Assembly (NCBI GenBank): GCA_016764015.1
Contig: JAESSR010000185.1
Coordinates: 1 to 10,122 of the forward strand
DNA from: Phycisphaerales bacterium
GTDB lineage: Bacteria > Planctomycetota > Phycisphaerae > Phycisphaerales > UBA1924
Length of the DNA stretch: 10,122 nucleotides
Direction of reading: 5' to 3'
In this document: piece after piece, positions 1-6,028 of the stretch
How the letters are laid out: each line of letters begins with the position of its first letter
How positions within the stretch are numbered: position 1 is the first letter of the stretch
Position numbers and translations under genes: made by a program
The notes under the pieces: generated by a model
The model's input: only the letters and a program-made list of their open reading frames with translations
What the model was told of the DNA's origin: nothing
Database searches by the model: none

Positions 1-4
1 TCCC

Positions 5-25
5 ATTGCCTATTGCCTATTGCCT
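5..25. repeat. Three tandem copies of the heptamer ATTGCCT
   Basis: ATTGCCT occurs three times head to tail at 5-11, 12-18 and 19-25, followed by a T run. It lies downstream of the minus-strand NorB-like gene and next to the GC-rich repeat at 37-95. It may be part of the same intergenic element or an unrelated slippage repeat; the window edge prevents seeing whether more copies lie to the left. No function is assigned. Confidence 0.8.
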
Positions 26-36
26 TTTTCAAGAAA

Positions 37-95
37 GGCCCCCTCCGTCTGCTGCGCAGCCACCTCCCCCGGAAGCCCAGGGGAGGCGAAAAGAG
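37..95 (-). repeat. GC-rich palindromic intergenic repeat, copy 1
   Basis: Read on the minus strand, the core at 61-91 matches 28 of 31 positions of the core at 7651-7681, and both copies then carry CGGAGGGGG (here on the minus strand at 39-47) after a variable spacer of 13 or 15 bases. The core folds into a hairpin: CCTCCCC at 63-69 pairs with GGGGAGG at 80-86. A second perfect palindrome, GCTGCGCAGC, is at 51-60. The element sits 38 bases past the stop of the minus-strand NorB-like gene, so its hairpin could help end that transcript, although no clear T run follows it. This is probably a dispersed REP/MITE-like family. Confidence 0.7.
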
Positions 96-132
96 CGTGT
101 TCTTATGTGGAAAACGAGCCGTTAGACACGAC

Positions 133-1581
133 CTAATCTTTGCTCGATGTTTTCGCTCTCAAGCTCGCCGGCTGAACAAGCACCCCGAGCCAAGTGAGAA
201 TCAACTGCATCAAGAAATATGACGCGATCAATCCACAAACAACAAAGATAAACGGCCCCGCAACCACGATCCACTCAGGGGTCGCCAGCCCTTCATACCG
301 ATAGATCGCCGTGCCGATCCCCGATATCGTCAGCCAACCCACCAGCCCAGCAACACCAATATTGAATCCAATGATCCAACGCAGATACCTCCGCGAGGAC
401 AACATCTGTGCATCTTTCCCACGACGATTCAGCACCTCGATAAGCATCCATGTAATCGCCGCGAACAAGGCCATCGAATCGATCCCAATCATTGCGCCCA
501 TAGCATGACCCATGACCAATCGTGTACCATGAATAAGCGTGTTAATAGGGGGGATCGAAATCAAAATCGAAGTCACGAGAATAAACCCCGTCCACCATTT
601 CGCACTCGCCATAAACAACTGAATCCCACACGGCGGGCTCGGACGCCTTGCTTTCACCATCCCCGTGATATCCCAGATCACCCGTGCCAACAAAATAATC
701 TCAGCCATCGAGACCACAAAGCTGATCCACTTAATCAGATGCCCCTGAGGCAGGTGATAAGTATGATGAGCAAAGTTGGTAAACGAGTTGAGCAGCCCAA
801 CACCAAACAAGGCATACGCCATCCGTGAATGCGCATACGACTCATTCTTACTCAGCTTGCACCCAACAAAGTACAGCGTGCCGTACACAAAGAGATTAAA
901 ACTCCCAACCAGTGTACCCGTCGCCTTCCACTGAATCCGCATATCAACAATCGGCTCTGCAAATACCCCAGGGAGCAACCATGCGTGCTGCTCGGTAAAG
1001 GTGTATATAAAGAACAAAGTCCCCACACCCCACATCGTCACATACACCGGCTTTGTCAAAATCCCGCGCCCGACATGCGAAAAAAAGTTCCACGCAAACA
1101 TAATCCATCCGAGCATGATCGGAATCGAAAATATCGGGTGAAACCCCATGTACTCCCGTCCAGAAAACACACCAGCAATATAGGAACCAAGAATCCCAAC
1201 CGCAGCGATAGTCCAAGAGATCACTTGCACTTTGAGCCTCAAACGCTCAGGGGATTTCATTGTCCCGGCGATATCCTCAAAGTACCGATGGACGACCGCC
1301 ACCCCCGCAAGCAGGATAAACACAACAGCAAAGGTCGTATGGATCGGACGCAGTGCTGTAAAGTGAATCCCCATCCGCTGCAGCACAGGCGAAACCGCCG
1401 GGATGTAGTACAACGCCCCGAGCAATCCCGAGACCATCGCTATTGCGATCGCCCCAACCGCTCCGCGCATAAAGATCAATGTCGCGTACTGCCGATACGG
1501 ATCGATTTCCCGTTGACGCCGCGCAAGCGCAGGCTCAGCAGATTCTTCTTGTGATTGTTGGGTTTCAAGCACCTGTGTCAT
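133..1581 (-). CDS. NorB-like heme-copper oxidase superfamily subunit I with altered metal ligands
   Basis: This 482-residue integral membrane protein has about 12 hydrophobic helices from residue 36 to 466, as in NorB and CcoN. Compared with recalled cytochrome c-dependent nitric oxide reductase sequences, several landmarks are kept: His81 in RPIHT (heme b ligand), the His272-His273 pair (FeB ligands), Glu294 exactly 21 residues later (equivalent to cNOR Glu280), and His359 (heme b3 ligand). Others are lost. The helix that should carry the first FeB histidine has Thr221-Gly222 there and no histidine between 199 and 251. The helix-VI glutamate is a glycine or valine. The second heme b ligand is Met361 (H-A-M instead of H-x-H). 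The start overlaps the upstream NorC-like stop in an ATGA, with GGGAG (1587-1591) five bases before it. It is clearly a family member. NO reductase activity is doubtful, and an electron-transfer or other gas-handling role is possible. Confidence 0.85.
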   Translation of the reverse strand: MTQVLETQQSQEESAEPALARRQREIDPYRQYATLIFMRGAVGAIAIAMVSGLLGALYYIPAVSPVLQRMGIHFTALRPIHTTFAVVFILLAGVAVVHRYFEDIAGTMKSPERLRLKVQVISWTIAAVGILGSYIAGVFSGREYMGFHPIFSIPIMLGWIMFAWNFFSHVGRGILTKPVYVTMWGVGTLFFIYTFTEQHAWLLPGVFAEPIVDMRIQWKATGTLVGSFNLFVYGTLYFVGCKLSKNESYAHSRMAYALFGVGLLNSFTNFAHHTYHLPQGHLIKWISFVVSMAEIILLARVIWDITGMVKARRPSPPCGIQLFMASAKWWTGFILVTSILISIPPINTLIHGTRLVMGHAMGAMIGIDSMALFAAITWMLIEVLNRRGKDAQMLSSRRYLRWIIGFNIGVAGLVGWLTISGIGTAIYRYEGLATPEWIVVAGPFIFVVCGLIASYFLMQLILTWLGVLVQPASLRAKTSSKD

Positions 1582-1591
1582 TCAAACTCCC
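1578..1591 (-). promoter_or_regulatory. ATGA stop/start overlap with ribosome binding site GGGAG
   Basis: On the minus strand, GGGAG (1587-1591) lies five bases before the ATG of the NorB-like gene, and that ATG shares ATGA (1578-1581) with the TGA of the NorC-like gene. This fixes the start of the downstream gene and implies translational coupling of the two subunits. Confidence 0.75.
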
Positions 1592-2402
1592 ACCAAGGTA
1601 TCGACTTCCAGAACGAACGCGCAGGCTTATCAACAACACGAGCGAGTGTTTTCTCGCGTTGTTCATTCATGAAGACAAGAAAGCTCAGCACCAACTGACG
1701 ATCATCTGCTGAGAGCCCAGTGGGAGGCATGATTGGCTCGCGTCCATGTTCAAGCACATGAAGAATCACATCATTTTCAAACAAACCGCTCGTGAGCGAT
1801 AAATCAGAGGCTCCAATAAATGATTTTCCATACAGTACATGGCATGTCGTACATGTATTGCTTTGGAAAACTTCAAACCCGCCCGCAACCGCCAAATCCC
1901 CTGATTCTTCTATCAGCTTTGCAAGCGAATCAACCTGAGCTGTACTGCCTCCGCCCGAAGCATTCGCAATCTGAGGGTTCCGGGCTTGCCCGATCCCGGT
2001 TTTGTCCATCGCCTCAAGAAATGACCATAATGCATCAACTTCGTCAACATCCATGTCATACCGAGGCATCTGCCCTTCTCCAAGCACCAAACGAGCAGAT
2101 AACTGATCCTGACCGATTCTTGAAGCAGCATTGGTCAGATCAGGCCCAAGGAATCCACCAAAGCCATACATCTGATGGCACGCCTGGCAGTTATTAGCAA
2201 GCCATACCCGCCGACCAGCAATCGCCTGCTCATCAAGCGGAGCGTGCTCTGATGTATCAGCATACACAAGAAATGTTTGCGCTACAAAGGCCAGTACCAA
2301 TCCCGCGATCATCCACCCCTTGGTAGTCGGCTCGCATCGCGCAAGCCAAAATCTGACATTGTTTCGCGGCTTATTCTTCGACTGTTGCTCAAAAACAGGC
2401 AT
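1578..2402 (-). CDS. Membrane-anchored diheme cytochrome c, NorC-like with an extra C-terminal cytochrome domain
   Basis: This 274-residue protein has one membrane segment (about residues 28-48) followed by two periplasmic class I cytochrome c domains. The first resembles NorC: RRVWLANN leads into C72-QA-C75-H76, then the Y-G-F-G-G-F-L-G-P-D-L-T stretch typical of NorC. Met112 or Met117 are possible distal heme ligands. The second has C184-TT-C187-H188, with Met225 in EPIMPPTG as its likely distal ligand. A 40-residue Gly/Ser/Ala-rich stretch separates the domains. Ordinary NorC is about 150 residues with one heme, so this is nearly twice the usual length. It is the first gene of the operon and overlaps the NorB-like gene by four bases, so the two products are probably subunits of one complex. 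No Shine-Dalgarno sequence is seen before the ATG. Confidence 0.88.
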   Translation of the reverse strand: MPVFEQQSKNKPRNNVRFWLARCEPTTKGWMIAGLVLAFVAQTFLVYADTSEHAPLDEQAIAGRRVWLANNCQACHQMYGFGGFLGPDLTNAASRIGQDQLSARLVLGEGQMPRYDMDVDEVDALWSFLEAMDKTGIGQARNPQIANASGGGSTAQVDSLAKLIEESGDLAVAGGFEVFQSNTCTTCHVLYGKSFIGASDLSLTSGLFENDVILHVLEHGREPIMPPTGLSADDRQLVLSFLVFMNEQREKTLARVVDKPARSFWKSIPWWEFE

Positions 2403-2457
2403 GAATAGAAGAGTGTAGACAATCTATTCGAGAGCCGCCGGACTATTTTGTGGATTC

Positions 2458-2471
2458 ATGAACTTCATCAA
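2458..2471 (-). promoter_or_regulatory. Possible FNR/DNR-family binding site upstream of the NorC-like gene
   Basis: On the minus strand the 14-mer reads TTGAT-GAAG-TTCAT. The FNR consensus is TTGAT-N4-ATCAA, so the first half is perfect and the second matches 3 of 5. Its centre is about 62 bases upstream of the NorC-like ATG. A weak -10-like TAGATT lies at 2421-2426. FNR/DNR/NNR regulators commonly control NO reductase genes, which is why the site is noted. The match is imperfect and could arise by chance. Confidence 0.25.
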
Positions 2472-2668
2472 GGATGAGCTATCCGAGTGGGTTTGTACTG
2501 CTCTACAGAAATACACCTGCATTTTCTAAACAGCGAGTATGCTCAAAGCTTAATCCCAAATCCGATAAAACATACAACAAACAATCAGTGAGTGCGTTGA
2601 GTATCGGGTGAGATAACAAGTTTGAGTGTGTAATTCGGTGATGAGATGGGTTCAATTTCGAAGATCAT

Positions 2669-2696
2669 TACAGGCACTCTCCGTTTAAGCCGATGG
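2669..2696 (+). promoter_or_regulatory. Weak sigma-28 (FliA)-like promoter for the chemoreceptor
   Basis: TACA (2669-2672), a 16-base spacer and GCCGATGG (2689-2696) resemble the flagellar sigma factor consensus TAAA-N15-GCCGATAA. Transcription would begin near 2703, leaving an untranslated leader of about 50 bases before the ATG at 2756. Chemoreceptor genes often use this sigma factor. The -35 part and the spacing are off consensus, so this is only a candidate. Confidence 0.3.
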
Positions 2697-2741
2697 GTTC
2701 CTTTGCAAATAGGATTAGTATATCCGCAAATCCTGTTGTGC

Positions 2742-2746
2742 AGGAG
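2742..2746 (+). promoter_or_regulatory. Ribosome binding site AGGAG of the chemoreceptor
   Basis: AGGAG lies nine bases before the ATG at 2756. This selects 2756 over the in-frame ATG at 2693, which has no ribosome binding site and would add 21 polar residues ahead of the membrane anchor. Confidence 0.8.
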
Positions 2747-2755
2747 ACACCAATT

Positions 2756-4720
2756 ATGTCAATACGCACCAAACTCATCATTCTTCTCATGATCCCTACG
2801 CTCGCATTTATCGGTTTCGCAGCCGTCACCTTCAAGGACGCGCAGTCAGCAGGTACCGAGAACGCAAGGATTGTTGCCCTCTCCGAGCTCGCTACAAACA
2901 TGAGTGCCCTCGTGCATGAGTTCCAAAAAGAACGAGGGTACACCGCCGGCTTTTTAGGTTCCAAAGGCACCAAGTTTACAACCGAAATCGAAAAGCAACG
3001 CTCACTTTCGGATGAGCGCATCAACACACTCACGGTTTTAATTGCCAACACACCACCACATGAGTTGTCAGACCAAGTAGGAGCCGCTGTCAACAAGGCC
3101 CTCGCAAATCTGGCTCAGATCAGTTCCATTCGTATGCAGGTCTCTGCCCAAGAAATACCCGCAAAGGACGCAATCGGTTTCTACACCTCGATGAACGGTG
3201 CATTCCTCGATGCCATCGCTGGCATTGCTCACGAAAGCACAAATGACTACCTCGCCCGCGAACTCGCAGGGTATGCCAACTTCCTCAAATCAAAGGAACG
3301 CGCCGGAATCGAACGGGCAGTGCTCTCGAACACATTCGCCTTAGATTCCTTCGGCCCAGGAATGTACGCCAAAGAGATTTCCCTAATAGCCGCCCAAACA
3401 ATCTACATGGATGCCTTCCTCGCAATCTGCTCAGACCAAGCCCGTATCCCATATGACAAAGCCATCACAGACCCATCATTCACACAGGCCCAGAACTACC
3501 GCGATATCGCACTCTCCAAAGCATCCTCAGGCGGATTCAACCAACAGCCAGAAGCATGGTTTAAGACATCAACCACACGAATTAATAAGCTCAAAGAAGT
3601 AGAAGACGCGCTTTCAGAAATCATTGTCACCCGTGCAAACGCGATGAAAGCACAAGCAAGAACAGCAATGATCATCAGTGCAGTTGTCCTCATGATCACC
3701 ATCGTCGGTGGATTTCTGATGATCCAAAATATCATCAAACCAATCAAACAAATCCTCGAAGCCCTCAATACCATCGCACAAGGCGATCTCACCGTCAAAC
3801 TTCAAGAAGGCCGAAAAGATGAACTCGGCGCAATGGCCATCTCCGTGAACAAAATGACCTTTTCGTTGAGATCACTTATCAAGGACATCATCAGCTCATC
3901 GCATTCGGTGGCCTCCGCAGCGACCCAAGTCTCGGCAAACTCCGAAGAAATATCCGAGGGCATGTACGAACAATCCTCGCATCTCAACCAAGTCTCCGCA
4001 GCCGTAGAGCAAATGAGCGCCTCAATCACCGAAGTGGCCGCCAAAAGCTCACACGCCGAAAAACTCGCCGGCGAATCAAGCAATCAAGCCCAAGCCGGCG
4101 GCGAAGTCGTCGGGCACACCATCTCAGGCATCGAAGGTATCGAATCGCTCGTCAACGAATCTGCAGACACAGTCAGAGAACTCGGACAAAAGAGCGAATC
4201 TATCGGCGAGATCATCGACACAATCAACGACATCGCAGAGCAAACAAACCTGCTCGCCCTCAACGCAGCCATCGAAGCAGCCAGAGCAGGAGAACACGGG
4301 CGTGGATTTGCCGTCGTTGCCGATGAGGTTCGTAAACTCGCCGAACGCACAACAGTCGCAACCGCCGAGGTTTCACAATCAATCAGCGAAATCCAAGATG
4401 AAACCTCAACCGCGGTCCGATCAATCAAAAGCTGTCAAGAAGGTATGTCCACAGGTGTCGCTTTCGCGAAAGAAGCCGGAGAATCACTCGATGCAATCGT
4501 CGGTGCAAACGATTCTGTCACCACAGAAATCTCAGGTATCGCCGCTGCAACCGAAGAACAATCCGATGCATGCAACTCGCTCAGCCAGAACATCGAACAA
4601 ATCAGCAGCCTGATCGAACGATCAGCCGTAGGCGTCAAAGAAGCAGCCAGCGCAGCCACAATGCTTTCGCAAAGTGCTGAAAAAATGCAATCAATGGTGA
4701 CACAATTTAAGGTTGATTGA
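2756..4720 (+). CDS. Methyl-accepting chemotaxis protein with a NIT sensory domain
   Basis: This 654-residue transmembrane chemoreceptor signals through CheW/CheA. Counting from MSIRTK as residue 1: TM1 is about 6-26. The extracytoplasmic helical domain (about 30-300) carries the hallmark [10 protein letters not shown]...A-G-F-L-G-S-K-G at 52-71 and [16 protein letters not shown] at 173-188, which identify the NIT (nitrate/nitrite sensing type) family. TM2 is about 304-325 and HAMP about 326-378. The coiled-coil signalling domain follows, with its hairpin tip around 484-539 ([16 protein letters not shown], then [12 protein letters not shown]). There is no C-terminal CheR/CheB-binding pentapeptide. 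The gene stands alone, with its own ribosome binding site and terminator, and is divergent from the NorC/NorB-like operon. The ligand is unproven; nitrate or nitrite is suggested only by the domain family and the neighbours. Confidence 0.95.
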   Translation: MSIRTKLIILLMIPTLAFIGFAAVTFKDAQSAGTENARIVALSELATNMSALVHEFQKERGYTAGFLGSKGTKFTTEIEKQRSLSDERINTLTVLIANTPPHELSDQVGAAVNKALANLAQISSIRMQVSAQEIPAKDAIGFYTSMNGAFLDAIAGIAHESTNDYLARELAGYANFLKSKERAGIERAVLSNTFALDSFGPGMYAKEISLIAAQTIYMDAFLAICSDQARIPYDKAITDPSFTQAQNYRDIALSKASSGGFNQQPEAWFKTSTTRINKLKEVEDALSEIIVTRANAMKAQARTAMIISAVVLMITIVGGFLMIQNIIKPIKQILEALNTIAQGDLTVKLQEGRKDELGAMAISVNKMTFSLRSLIKDIISSSHSVASAATQVSANSEEISEGMYEQSSHLNQVSAAVEQMSASITEVAAKSSHAEKLAGESSNQAQAGGEVVGHTISGIEGIESLVNESADTVRELGQKSESIGEIIDTINDIAEQTNLLALNAAIEAARAGEHGRGFAVVADEVRKLAERTTVATAEVSQSISEIQDETSTAVRSIKSCQEGMSTGVAFAKEAGESLDAIVGANDSVTTEISGIAAATEEQSDACNSLSQNIEQISSLIERSAVGVKEAASAATMLSQSAEKMQSMVTQFKVD

Positions 4721-4744
4721 ACATCAATCGTCCAACTGAAACTC

Positions 4745-4776
4745 AACCCGCAATCATCAATGGCTGCGGGTTTTCT
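4745..4776 (+). terminator. Rho-independent terminator of the chemoreceptor gene
   Basis: AACCCGCA (4745-4752) pairs perfectly with TGCGGGTT (4765-4772) across a 12-base loop, followed by TTTTCT (4771-4776). It begins 25 bases after the chemoreceptor stop codon. The other strand has no T run, so it acts on plus-strand transcripts. Confidence 0.85.
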
Positions 4777-4815
4777 ATACCCATATGAAGAAACAATCAT
4801 GCAGCAGCGGTGTCC

Positions 4816-4947
4816 CTACGGGCAACCTTGAGAATACATACCTAAAAACACCGAAACATCAAAGAAGTTCCATCGCCCATCATCATTCAAATCAGCACAC
4901 ATCTCCAAATGCCCGCCAGTCATGGGCACTATACCCCAATCTAGAAA
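4816..4947 (-). pseudogene. Relic of a dockerin-like C-terminal domain (gene fragment)
   Basis: A minus-strand frame of 43 codons is bounded by an in-frame TGA (4948-4950) and ends with TAG (4816-4818). Its last 35 residues, from the ATG at 4921-4923, read M-T-G-G-H-L-E-M-C then ADLNDDGRWNFFDVSVFLG, and end Y-S-Q-G-C-P. The 12-residue loop D-L-N-D-D-G-R-W-N-F-F-D has acidic or amide ligands at positions 1, 3, 5 and 12, as in a dockerin/EF-hand calcium loop. The NFFDVS core and terminal GCP match the dockerin-like tails of secreted Phycisphaerae proteins. No signal peptide or main domain precedes it, and the terminator of the neighbouring gene lies only 50 bases upstream, so it looks like the end of a gene whose front has been deleted. 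A tiny functional peptide is less likely. Confidence 0.7.
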
Positions 4948-5000
4948 TCAAATGCAAGCCAAAAGAGTCAGATAACCAAATCTAAACAAACCGGCCCATG

Positions 5001-5024
5001 AAAAAAGCACCCATCTGGGTGCTT
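5001..5024 (-). terminator. Rho-independent terminator of the PEP-CTERM gene
   Basis: On the minus strand AAGCACCC, loop AGAT and GGGTGCTT form a perfect 8-base-pair hairpin (5005-5024), followed by six T (5001-5006, overlapping the stem by two). It starts 29 bases after the stop codon of the minus-strand gene. Confidence 0.92.
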
Positions 5025-5053
5025 CGAAAGTCAAATCATACTGAACCAGAGTC

Positions 5054-5785
5054 TCACCGACGAATCCGACGATACGCCCCAAGCCCACCAAGCATCCCAA
5101 GCCCAGCCAACGCCGCAGATGGAAGAGGAACGACTACTACAGTGTTAGAAACTTCGCCCAGTAGTTCTCCGTCCAATCGGCCTCCAGTGGTACTAATCCT
5201 ACGGACTGAAAGAATAATCTCATATTCGCCAACCGCATTTGGATCAAACTCTGGAGCCATGAAAATGCTTTGCCAAAAACTAAAATCAAGATTCTGGCTA
5301 TCTCCAAACCGAGTAACTGCACCTCCTCCGAGTAAAATAGCCGATTGAGTGAGATCAATGTTCGTGAAATCTGCTACACCCGCTGCAGGATTAAAGTCAA
5401 CAAAGATATCAATTTGAAAATCTGTAATCGGTCTCCCACCTAAATCGACAGCAAGAGTATAATTCCAAGTAGATCCAGGTGATTCTCCCGGAGGCGTGAA
5501 AACCCCTCTTTGCGCAAAGTAGTTCTCGCCGCTGACTGGAAGTGCTGTTGGCTGAAAGCGTGCATGGGCTTTGAGTCCAATTTCAATACCCTCATCGGCA
5601 TTAACTGCTTTAACAAAGTGAGCATTCGGAATGCCAGTTCCGACTATCCCGTTGAGGTTTGTAGACATTGGAAAATCTAAGGCAGCGTCATAATCAACCG
5701 TAAAACCAGCCATCGCTGGCAAACTCATCCCCATCGCCATTACAGCACCAAGAACGGTCATTTTTTTCATATTTTTCAAAGTCAT
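5054..5785 (-). CDS. Exported PEP-CTERM sorting-domain protein
   Basis: This 243-residue secreted protein has an N-terminal signal peptide: two Lys near residues 7-8, a hydrophobic stretch, and probable cleavage after AMA at about residue 26. A roughly 190-residue beta-rich body includes G-I-E-I-G-L-K-A-H-A-R-F and a later W-N-Y-T-L-A-V-D-L-G, a pattern I recognise from other PEP-CTERM proteins but cannot tie to an activity. The C-terminus is a sorting signal: V-P-L-P-S-A-A (about 219-225), a Gly/Leu/Ala-rich transmembrane stretch, then R-R-I-R-R. The usual V-P-E-P is V-P-L-P, as is common in Phycisphaerae. Such tails are processed by an exosortase, so the protein probably ends at the cell surface or in the matrix. 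The ATG at 5785 is preferred over the adjacent TTG (5788) because AGGAGG sits eight bases before it. The gene stands alone with its own terminator. Confidence 0.9.
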   Translation of the reverse strand: MTLKNMKKMTVLGAVMAMGMSLPAMAGFTVDYDAALDFPMSTNLNGIVGTGIPNAHFVKAVNADEGIEIGLKAHARFQPTALPVSGENYFAQRGVFTPPGESPGSTWNYTLAVDLGGRPITDFQIDIFVDFNPAAGVADFTNIDLTQSAILLGGGAVTRFGDSQNLDFSFWQSIFMAPEFDPNAVGEYEIILSVRRISTTGGRLDGELLGEVSNTVVVVPLPSAALAGLGMLGGLGAYRRIRR

Positions 5786-5793
5786 CAATATTC

Positions 5794-5799
5794 CCTCCT
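5794..5799 (-). promoter_or_regulatory. Ribosome binding site AGGAGG of the PEP-CTERM gene
   Basis: The minus strand has a full AGGAGG eight bases before the ATG at 5785. It is the strongest Shine-Dalgarno sequence in the window and contrasts with the neighbours that lack one, so this protein is probably well expressed. Confidence 0.88.
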
Positions 5800-6028
5800 A
5801 AGGAACATCGAGTGCACCATCGCACATTACTCCATCACGAGCAAACAAAGTGGCCTGACAACAATTACAGATCACTCTCCAGTCCACTTCGTACTTCAAG
5901 TCTACCACAAAGATTGTCTCATAAGAACCAAATAATGGATGATTTTATAAAGGAATAGCCGTATTATTCTGAAAAACTAGCGTTTTCCTGAGATAGCCAA
6001 ATTTTGCATTACCACTCTCTCAGCGATC

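Larger units (their letters stand above)
2403..2755. other. Divergent control region between the NorC/NorB-like operon and the chemoreceptor
   Basis: This 353-base stretch has no convincing gene. It must hold promoters for both directions. Visible items are a near-palindrome resembling an FNR/DNR box (2458-2471), the overlapping palindrome TTCATGAA (2455-2462), a weak FliA-like element (2669-2696) and the chemoreceptor ribosome binding site (2742-2746). I see no clear sigma-70 pair of boxes on either strand. Confidence 0.6.
4721..5053. other. Convergent intergenic region
   Basis: This 333-base region between the ends of two converging genes holds a plus-strand terminator (4745-4776), the dockerin-tail relic (4816-4947) and a minus-strand terminator (5001-5024). 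I see no intact gene in it. The 66-codon plus-strand frame at 4785-4985 is antisense to the relic and has no recognisable features. Confidence 0.7.

Noticed and set aside
13..222. 69-codon plus-strand frame at the left edge
   Set aside because: It runs through the heptamer and the GC-rich palindromic repeat and then antisense into the NorB-like gene; its Arg/Pro-rich translation is what such repeats give by chance.
982..990. His199 of the NorB-like protein as a substitute FeB ligand
   Set aside because: It lies 73 residues before the His272-His273 pair, whereas the helix-VI ligand should be about 50-51 before it, and it sits in a loop-like T-E-Q-H-A-W segment.
829..1554. 241-codon plus-strand open frame opposite the NorB-like gene
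   Set aside because: It is antisense to a clearly conserved 12-helix membrane protein. Its translation is rich in Arg, His, Pro and Asn with no domain pattern, as expected of a mirror frame.
2694..2707. Sigma-54-like TGG...TTTGCA before the chemoreceptor
   Set aside because: The GG and GC elements are eight bases apart instead of the required ten.
2693..2755. Longer chemoreceptor start at 2693
   Set aside because: It has no ribosome binding site, whereas AGGAG sits nine bases before the ATG at 2756; the extra 21 residues do not look like part of a chemoreceptor.
3802..4428. Minus-strand frames opposite the chemoreceptor signalling domain
   Set aside because: They are shadows of the strongly conserved coiled-coil region and have no start signals or motifs of their own.
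4785..4985. 66-codon plus-strand frame after the chemoreceptor
   Set aside because: It lies after a good terminator, lacks a ribosome binding site and is antisense to the better-supported dockerin-tail relic.
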